Shown piece after piece: positions 15,526 through 20,439 of a stretch of 20,439 nt of DNA. Below the pieces are notes generated by a model. That model was not told the DNA's origin. It saw only the letters and a list, made by a program, of their open reading frames with translations, and did not search any database. Where the stretch lies: assembly GCA_023415335.1 (NCBI GenBank), contig JAEZLD010000166.1, forward strand, positions 1 to 20,439. Reading direction: 5' to 3'. This DNA is from Bacillota bacterium (GTDB taxonomy: Bacteria; Bacillota; Clostridia; Clostridiales; Caloramatoraceae). How positions within the stretch are numbered: the first letter of the stretch is position 1; every line of letters starts with the position of its first letter. Made by a program: the position numbers and the translations under genes.

Positions 15526-16620
15526 TCACCCCTGATGATTAAACTTCCCTCTTATAAGCTCTGAGTTGTTTTTAAGCCTTTCATCCCCAGGCTCCATAGA
15601 GACGGCTATATCTGCATATTCTATTGCCTTATCTCCCATACCAATCCAATAACATGCTATAGCCCCCAGATCATAAAGGTGATAATCCCATGCATCAGGC
15701 TCCATAAGATAGCTTCCTGTTTGTTTTCTTATCCTAAGGGCACTTTCAACCATACAGTAAACCAGAAGCCAATCATTATGCTCATACCCGAATCTTGCCA
15801 TATGGAGATAGGGCTCTCTTACTTCAGGGCACTCAGCAATAGCCTTATATAAGAATCTCTTTGTCTGCTGAATATCACCCTTTGCCTTGTATGCCTCAGC
15901 CATGAACCTGTATGATGCGCTCCTTTCCTCATCCCACTGAGCAGAGGGCAGCTTTAAATGCATTTCCAGTGTAGCTATACACTCATCATACTTCCCGTAA
16001 TACATGTATTCTCTTCCCAGCCAGAACATATTTCTGTCATCCTGGGGATTTTCCTCCGTTGCCAGCTCTAAAAGAGGAAGGTAGCTGCTTCTTGGCTTTG
16101 ATGTATCAGGATAATGGTTCAGCACCATTCCTTTTACCCATGTTACTTTTTCAGGTTCTGTTCCCGTGTACTCTAAAACCTCATGGACTGGGTGTACCCA
16201 TTTGAAGTCCTTACGCCTGTGTATCTTTTCCATAGGATATTGCTTGTTGGGAGTACCATCTGAATTATAGCTCCAGGTAAACATATACCGTGCTCTTGTG
16301 CATTCAGGAGTCCATGTGCTCTCCAGTTTCTCCCTCCAGCCCTTTTCAAAGACCTCGTCAAGGTCGTTGGACACGCATATATCTACATCCTCAGGTACAT
16401 GGCTTAGTGCACGGTTTCTTGCTTCATCAAATCTCCAGGGTGATATTATATCTACATATACCTTAGCACCTCTTGCTTTCAGCTTTTCGATGGTACCATC
16501 CTCTGAACCTGTATCTGTGACTATTACCTCGTCAGCCTCGCCCACTGTATCCATCCATCTGTCCACAAACCTCTCCTCGTTTTTACTTATGGCATAAACG
16601 CATATATTATACCTTCCCAT
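15526..16620 (-). CDS. GT2 glycosyltransferase with TPR-like repeats (paralogue of the next gene)
   Basis: The 364-residue product is a family 2 glycosyltransferase (about 1-180: ICVYAISKNEERFVDRW, VIVTDTGSEDGT, DLD at 86-88, HYPDTSKPRSSYLPLL) followed by TPR-like helices (about 190-355). It is collinear with the first 360 residues of the downstream 660-residue enzyme; 24 of the first 30 residues are identical, so the two arose by tandem duplication. It lacks the second GT domain. It lies about 65 bases downstream of the collagen-like gene, with a hairpin between, and 4 bases upstream of its paralogue. It is cytoplasmic, with no signal or membrane segments. A role in glycosylating the neighbouring collagen-like protein is inferred from context only. 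Confidence 0.86.
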   Translation of the reverse strand: MGRYNICVYAISKNEERFVDRWMDTVGEADEVIVTDTGSEDGTIEKLKARGAKVYVDIISPWRFDEARNRALSHVPEDVDICVSNDLDEVFEKGWREKLESTWTPECTRARYMFTWSYNSDGTPNKQYPMEKIHRRKDFKWVHPVHEVLEYTGTEPEKVTWVKGMVLNHYPDTSKPRSSYLPLLELATEENPQDDRNMFWLGREYMYYGKYDECIATLEMHLKLPSAQWDEERSASYRFMAEAYKAKGDIQQTKRFLYKAIAECPEVREPYLHMARFGYEHNDWLLVYCMVESALRIRKQTGSYLMEPDAWDYHLYDLGAIACYWIGMGDKAIEYADIAVSMEPGDERLKNNSELIRGKFNHQG

Positions 16621-16656
16621 ACTGAAGCCTCCTGTTATAAACCATGAGATAAGGGG

Positions 16657-16680
16657 GCTGCTCCAGAACTCTGGAGCAGC
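16657..16680 (-). terminator. GC-rich hairpin after the collagen-like gene (no U-tract)
   Basis: GCTGCTCCAG (16657-16666) and CTGGAGCAGC (16671-16680) form a perfect 10-bp stem with a 4-nt loop, 5 bases past the collagen-like stop codon. On the minus strand CCCCTTATC follows, not a U-run, so it is either a leaky terminator or an RNA-processing/stability element allowing read-through into the glycosyltransferases. Confidence 0.45.
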
Positions 16681-16685
16681 ACTTC

Positions 16686-17438
16686 CTAATCAACGTGTAA
16701 TATATTCATAGACCTTGCATAGGCTTGTGCAGTTGTAAGGTTACTAGATCCTGTAACTGAAATTCTTACGGTGTAGGTTGCTGTACCGGAAGTAGGCAAA
16801 GTATCAATCCATGTTAATGCGATAACCTCATCTATAGGCAATGTCTCTTTATCAGTATCATAAAACAGCTTTTTAATATCCTGTTCTACTAGAAGAGTTG
16901 CTCCCCTATATAAAGAATAAGTTATTACATAGTTGGCATAATTTACATTTGTCATAGTAAAAGTAATCTTTACGTTTACAGTACTATCTATCTTAAAGGT
17001 ATCACCTGCTTCTCCAGCTACCGCTGCTGTTAACACCGTAGTGGCAGATGAGCTAAGCGCTACAGGAGATGCTGCCTGACTCGACTCATTATAAGCAGCC
17101 AATTTGCATTTGGGTCCGGTTGGTCCTGTGGCTCCTCTTGGCCCTGTTGGTCCCGTTGGTCCTGTGGGTCCTGTGGCTCCTCTTGGTCCGGTCGGTCCTG
17201 TCGGTCCGGTTGGTCCTGTGGCTCCTCTTGGTCCTGTCGGTCCTGTCGGTCCGGTTGGTCCTGTTGGCCCTGTTACCCTTGGAACTGGGCGACATGAGTC
17301 GAAACTACCCTTTGGACATGTAGGACGCATTGAGCCAGGGCGCATATTTCTACCTGTCCCATCTATCGAATTTGCTCCATTTACCCCTACCATTTTAAAA
17401 TCTCCAAAAGGATTTCCTAATCCTTCATTATTCACCAT
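16686..17438 (-). CDS. Collagen-like (Gly-X-Y) surface/exosporium-type protein
   Basis: The 250-residue product has an N-terminal region of about 56 residues (MVNNEGLGNPFGDFK...), then 18 uninterrupted Gly-X-Y triplets (57-110, mostly GPT with GPR and GAT), then a beta-rich C-terminal domain (about 111-250) like the trimerising heads of BclA-type proteins. Such proteins form trimeric filaments on spores or cells, and Thr in GPT triplets is a known glycosylation site in Bacillus BclA. There is no classical signal peptide, consistent with assembly from the mother cell. A GTG (17447) and ATGs at 17444 and 17438 are in frame; AAGGGTG lies 6 nt from the 17438 ATG and overlaps the others, so 17438 was chosen. 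Two glycosyltransferase genes follow on the same strand. Confidence 0.85.
   Translation of the reverse strand: MVNNEGLGNPFGDFKMVGVNGANSIDGTGRNMRPGSMRPTCPKGSFDSCRPVPRVTGPTGPTGPTGPTGPRGATGPTGPTGPTGPRGATGPTGPTGPTGPRGATGPTGPKCKLAAYNESSQAASPVALSSSATTVLTAAVAGEAGDTFKIDSTVNVKITFTMTNVNYANYVITYSLYRGATLLVEQDIKKLFYDTDKETLPIDEVIALTWIDTLPTSGTATYTVRISVTGSSNLTTAQAYARSMNILHVD
17109..17270 (-). repeat. In-frame collagen-like repeat, 45-bp period
   Basis: Eighteen Gly-X-Y codon triplets. Three copies of a 15-residue unit (GPT x3, GPR, GAT) repeat with a 45-bp period, preceded by one extra GPT and followed by GPT-GPK. The DNA copies differ slightly at third positions. Such arrays change length by slippage or recombination. 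Confidence 0.9.
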
Positions 17439-17447
17439 AAACATCAC

Positions 17448-17691
17448 CCTTAAGCTTACTATTTATTATTGTATCTATATTAGTCATCTCTTCCATCCAA
17501 ATATATGAATTTCATATGCTTTTCTCCATATATCATATTCCTTATGTACTATCAGTGTGATTTTCTGTAATAAAGTTACCAATTAAATTTAATTTTTACT
17601 GTCATATATTGCGAAATGCTGTATACTCTAATTAATAGATGCCTGTTTATATAGCGACATATCCATTATTTTATGGAAAGGGGTATTACAG
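17448..17691. promoter_or_regulatory. Divergent intergenic region between collagen-like and hydrolase genes
   Basis: For the hydrolase, CTGTCA (17599-17604) and TATACT (17622-17627) are 17 bases apart, a fair sigma-A type promoter. Upstream of the collagen-like gene I see no convincing sigma-A promoter. A perfect palindrome ATATGAA-t-TTCATAT (17503-17517) and CATA-containing sequences on the minus strand could belong to a sporulation sigma (E/K-type) promoter or an operator, but the match is weak. Confidence 0.3.
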
Positions 17692-18621
17692 ATGAAATCC
17701 GACTTTTATTTTGAGTCTAGTGATAACAAGAACAAAATCCATGGGGTCATATGGAAACCTGAGGGTGAAATCAAGGCTATACTCCAGATAGCCCATGGCA
17801 TGGCTGAATACATTGAACGCTATGATGACTTTGCAGGCTTTCTCAATGCACATGGAATACTTGTGGCTGGAAACGACCATCTGGGACATGGATACTCTGC
17901 CCCTTCGAAGAAAGAGTTCGGATACTTTACAGAAAAGGACGGAAATGGCTGCTTAATTGAGGACCTTCACCATGTAACACAGAAGGTTAAGAAGGATAAT
18001 CCCGGAGTCCCATATTTTCTTTTAGGACATAGTATGGGCTCATTTTACTGTAGACAGTACATATGTAAGTTTGGAGGGGAGCTTTCCGGAGCCATAGTAA
18101 TGGGCACAGCCTTCCAACCCCGTGCAGCCGCTTCGGCGGGCAAGGCCATGTGCAAGGCCATTGCATTATTTAAGGGCTGGCATTATAGAAGCCCTCTCAT
18201 TAATAGCATGGCCTTTGGAAGCTATAATAAAGCCTTCCAGCCTGCAAGAACCCCCAATGACTGGCTATCAAGAGATGAAAAAAATGTGGATAAATACAAT
18301 GCAGATGACAAATGCGGCTTTATATTTACCCTTAACGGCTACTATAATATGTTCCACGGATTAACACGCCTATGTGATGATAGTCTTATTAAAAAGGTAC
18401 CTGTAGGCCTGCCCATACTTGTAACCTCAGGAGGAAATGACCCTGTAGGCAACTTTGGAAAGGGCGTTACTGCAGTTTATGAACAGTATAAAAAACTTGG
18501 TATAAAGGATCTGTCTATTAAGCTGTATCCTGGCGCAAGACATGAAATATTTAATGAGATAAACAAGGAAGAGGTATATGAAGATATACTCCACTGGCTG
18601 GAGAAGCATATAAACGGATAG
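17692..18621 (+). CDS. Alpha/beta hydrolase, monoacylglycerol lipase/lysophospholipase type
   Basis: The 309-residue product has an alpha/beta-hydrolase fold of the serine aminopeptidase S33/Hydrolase_4 group. The visible triad is S114 in GHSMGS, D250 in SGGNDPVG and H284 in GARHEIFNE. An oxyanion-loop motif AHGMAEYIERYDDF (34-47) and DHLGHGYS are typical of monoacylglycerol lipases and lysophospholipases. There is no signal peptide or membrane segment, so it is cytoplasmic. The start at 17692 has AAGGGG 8 nt upstream. It stands alone, divergent from the collagen-like gene and convergent with the HAD phosphatase. A carboxylester substrate is expected; the exact one cannot be read from the sequence. 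Confidence 0.88.
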   Translation: MKSDFYFESSDNKNKIHGVIWKPEGEIKAILQIAHGMAEYIERYDDFAGFLNAHGILVAGNDHLGHGYSAPSKKEFGYFTEKDGNGCLIEDLHHVTQKVKKDNPGVPYFLLGHSMGSFYCRQYICKFGGELSGAIVMGTAFQPRAAASAGKAMCKAIALFKGWHYRSPLINSMAFGSYNKAFQPARTPNDWLSRDEKNVDKYNADDKCGFIFTLNGYYNMFHGLTRLCDDSLIKKVPVGLPILVTSGGNDPVGNFGKGVTAVYEQYKKLGIKDLSIKLYPGARHEIFNEINKEEVYEDILHWLEKHING

Positions 18622-18629
18622 AATAGCTT

Positions 18630-18659
18630 AAAAGGCCTCCCCTGAAGGGGAAGCCTTTT
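18630..18659. terminator. Bidirectional terminator between hydrolase and HAD phosphatase genes
   Basis: AAAAGGCCTCCCC (18630-18642) and GGGGAAGCCTTTT (18647-18659) form a 13-position stem with one mismatch and a TGAA loop. Runs of T follow on the plus strand, and the symmetric A/T ends serve the minus strand as well. Confidence 0.8.
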
Positions 18660-18668
18660 ATATGTTAT

Positions 18669-19469
18669 TTAGTTATTTTCTTTCATAGCCTTTGCGGAAA
18701 ATGGAATATCGCCTACTCCATTAAGAATAAGCCTCGGCCTGTATGGGAACTGCAGGCAGTCCTCCCTTGTGGTTACTCCGGAAAGCACCAGCACTGTGTC
18801 CAGTCCAGACTCAATTCCCGCTATAATATCGGTATCCATACGGTCTCCTATGATAGCTGCATTCTCCGAATGTACCCCCAGCAGCTTGAGGCCCGACCTC
18901 ATCATCAGTGGATTTGGCTTGCCCACATAATATGCCTGTTTTCCTGTAGCCAGCTCAATTGGTGCCAGCAGTGCACGGCAGGCAGGAATAATACCATACT
19001 CTGTAGGACCAGTCAGGTCATAGTTGCTTCCAATAAGCTTAGCCCCCCCGTTAACTAGACGGATGGCTTTTGTAATCATCTCCAGATTATAACCACCTGT
19101 TTCTCCTACTACAACATAATCCGGATTCACATCGTTATAGGTAATACCCGCATCATAAAGTGCATTATGGAGTCCATGCTCACCTATAACATAAGCACTA
19201 CCCCTGGGTGCCTGGCTGTTAAGAAAGTGTGCCGTTGCAAGGGCACTGGTATAGAAATGTGATTCATCAACATCGAGGCCCATGCGGTCCAGCTTCTGTT
19301 GAAGTTCCTTTGGAGTATATTGGCTGGAGTTTGTCAGGAAAAGGTACCTCTTTCCGCTTTCCTTCAGCCAGTCCAAAAACTCCTTTACCCCTGGCAGCAG
19401 TCTGTTTCCATGATATATAACTCCATCCATATCACATATAAAGCCCTGTTTTTCCAATAGCTGTTTCAT
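18669..19469 (-). CDS. HAD-superfamily (subfamily IIA, NagD-like) sugar phosphatase
   Basis: The 266-residue product has all four HAD motifs: DMDGVIYHG (nucleophile D13, acid/base D15), LTNSS (T46), K184 in YVGKPNP and GDRMDTD (208-214). The long cap between motifs II and III, and GKPNP itself, place it with the NagD/4-nitrophenylphosphatase (IIA) group. These dephosphorylate sugar phosphates, nucleotides or glycerol phosphate; the substrate here is not predictable. It is cytoplasmic. An ATG at 19475 is in frame, but AGGGGG is 6 nt from the ATG at 19469 and directly abuts the 19475 one, so 19469 was chosen. Single gene, convergent with the hydrolase and divergent from the vWA gene. Confidence 0.9.
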   Translation of the reverse strand: MKQLLEKQGFICDMDGVIYHGNRLLPGVKEFLDWLKESGKRYLFLTNSSQYTPKELQQKLDRMGLDVDESHFYTSALATAHFLNSQAPRGSAYVIGEHGLHNALYDAGITYNDVNPDYVVVGETGGYNLEMITKAIRLVNGGAKLIGSNYDLTGPTEYGIIPACRALLAPIELATGKQAYYVGKPNPLMMRSGLKLLGVHSENAAIIGDRMDTDIIAGIESGLDTVLVLSGVTTREDCLQFPYRPRLILNGVGDIPFSAKAMKENN

Positions 19470-19774
19470 TATCATCCCCCTATTTCTATATAAAATTATA
19501 TATTAAACATTAAAAGAAAAGCTATACTTTACCCTTATATTGTATTAGTTTTCCAGTATATTATAGCAAAACATTATGTTAAGATACTAGACACTGCTAC
19601 ATAAAATTTATTTAAAGAATAGTTTGCAATAAAGCAATATCTGCTCTTAACAACTATAAAAAACAGACTGCTCAGGTCATTATACTTACACATTGAAGTT
19701 GTATCATTATTATCCATTAACGAATATAATGTACTGCCCCACGAGGGATTTACAAAATTCGGGAGTGATAATAA
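19470..19774. promoter_or_regulatory. Divergent intergenic region before the vWA gene
   Basis: About 300 AT-rich bases with no gene visible. On the minus strand a TATAAT lies shortly before the HAD start but lacks a good -35. On the plus strand CATAAAAT (about 19600-19607), with ATAC roughly 14 bases upstream, faintly resembles a sporulation (sigma-E/K-like) promoter. I see no terminator or strong repeat. Confidence 0.2.
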
Positions 19775-20439
19775 TTGGGAATAACATCCTATAATAAAAC
19801 AGTAGATACAGACAGCATAAGCTGCAACGGAACAGTTAAGGTAACTCTTGCACTTACTGCTTCACCGGATATAACATCCAATCCCGTAGATATAGTTCTC
19901 GTTCTGGACCGTTCAGGCAGCATGGCGGGAAGTCCCATTGCCAATTTAAAGAATGGTGCAAAAAAATTCATTGATATAATCTATGAAGCAACAACTACAA
20001 ATCACGACGGAAATATAGGGTCTGGAAGCCGTATTGGCATTGTAAGCTTTGCAGACGTGGCAACACAGGACACAGGCCTTATAACTTCTGTTGCATCATT
20101 AGATGCAACAGTGAATGCACTCTCTGCTGGTGGTAATACAAACCACGGAGATGCTTTTACAAAAGCAATAAATCTTTTTGATCCATCCTCCTCCAACAAT
20201 AAAGTAATAGTAATGTTTACTGATGGAGAAACCACCACTGGTCCTGATCCCTCACCTATAGCTGCAGCAGCCAGAGCCCAGGGAATAACCATATTTGTCA
20301 TAGGCCTTGTAGGGTCTACAGGCATAGATGAGGATGCCCTTAGGGATTGGGCAACAGACCCTGACTCTACCCATGTAGCAATCACACCTAACGATGAGGA
20401 GCTAGAAAATCTATTCGAGAACCTGGCAGAAAACATTTC
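19775..20439 (+). CDS. von Willebrand factor A domain protein (C-terminus beyond the right edge)
   Basis: The visible 221 codons start at a TTG: GGGAGTG (19761-19767) lies 7 nt upstream, a TAA immediately precedes it in frame, and no ATG or GTG occurs before the domain. The product begins GITSYNKTVDTDSISCNGTV, a short beta-type segment, then a vWA domain (from about residue 38) with a complete metal-ion-dependent adhesion site: DRSGS (about 46-50), Thr in GGNTNHGD, and Asp in FTDGE. vWA domains bind protein ligands through the metal ion. There is no signal peptide. The gene continues past the window, so any C-terminal repeats cannot be seen. Related clostridial vWA proteins may be envelope-associated, but that is inference. 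Confidence 0.85.
   Translation, partial: MGITSYNKTVDTDSISCNGTVKVTLALTASPDITSNPVDIVLVLDRSGSMAGSPIANLKNGAKKFIDIIYEATTTNHDGNIGSGSRIGIVSFADVATQDTGLITSVASLDATVNALSAGGNTNHGDAFTKAINLFDPSSSNNKVIVMFTDGETTTGPDPSPIAAAARAQGITIFVIGLVGSTGIDEDALRDWATDPDSTHVAITPNDEELENLFENLAENI

Noticed and set aside
17109..17270. Possible CRISPR array from regular repeats
   Set aside because: The 45-bp repeats are contiguous, in frame and encode Gly-X-Y triplets; there are no unique spacers.
17104..17508. Plus-strand frame rich in GPV/APL triplets opposite the collagen-like gene
   Set aside because: It is the antisense reading of the Gly-X-Y repeat, has no ribosome binding site of its own, and the minus-strand gene has a proper start and conserved C-terminal domain.
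20002..20436. Minus-strand 144-codon frame at the right edge
   Set aside because: It is antisense to the vWA gene, whose MIDAS motifs are clear.

Overview
The window looks like a chromosomal segment of a low-GC, Gram-positive, probably spore-forming member of the Clostridia. The basis is strong AGGAGG-type ribosome binding sites, frequent AGG/AGA/ATA codons, a lipobox lipoprotein, a TTG start, and a collagen-like protein of the exosporium type. There are no rRNA or tRNA genes, no insertion sequences and no CRISPR array. The species assignment is inference only.

Layout. (1) 1-942, minus: 5' part of a large coiled-coil protein of unknown function that runs off the left edge. (2) 1096-2898, plus: a cytosolic GH2 glycoside hydrolase, divergent from (1). 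(3) 5611-2905, minus: a cobalt/nickel ECF transporter operon, cbiM (fused to a PDGLE domain), cbiQ, cbiO. It has a structured leader ending in an intrinsic terminator and a second terminator-like hairpin before cbiQ. (4) 10924-5795, minus: a 1709-residue cytoplasmic diguanylate cyclase with a degenerate receiver, about nine PAS modules, one GAF and an intact GGDEF. Its long upstream region holds a good promoter, a stem-loop fold and an intrinsic terminator, which makes it a candidate riboswitch or small RNA. (5) 12072-11380, minus: a secreted protein of unknown function. (6) 12333-13517, plus: a CapA-like lipoprotein. (7) 17438-13539, minus: a collagen-like (GPT-repeat) surface protein followed by two tandem GT2-TPR glycosyltransferases. 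This is a plausible surface or spore glycoprotein cassette. (8) 17692-18621, plus: an alpha/beta hydrolase (monoacylglycerol lipase/lysophospholipase type). (9) 19469-18669, minus: a NagD-like HAD phosphatase. (10) 19775 to the right edge, plus: 5' part of a vWA (MIDAS) protein with a TTG start.

How the genes work together. The clear functional units are the CbiMQO metal importer and the collagen-like/glycosyltransferase cluster; the other genes appear to be single transcription units. Three convergent gene pairs (2887-2916, 13497-13526, 18630-18659) are separated by hairpins. At the first two, the hairpin overlaps the end of a coding sequence.

The most interesting unexplained signals are the two non-coding leaders: upstream of the diguanylate cyclase, about 11066-11210, and upstream of cbiM, about 5629-5741. 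Neither matches a riboswitch consensus I can recall. Both have the architecture of promoter, folded element, U-tract terminator and downstream gene.
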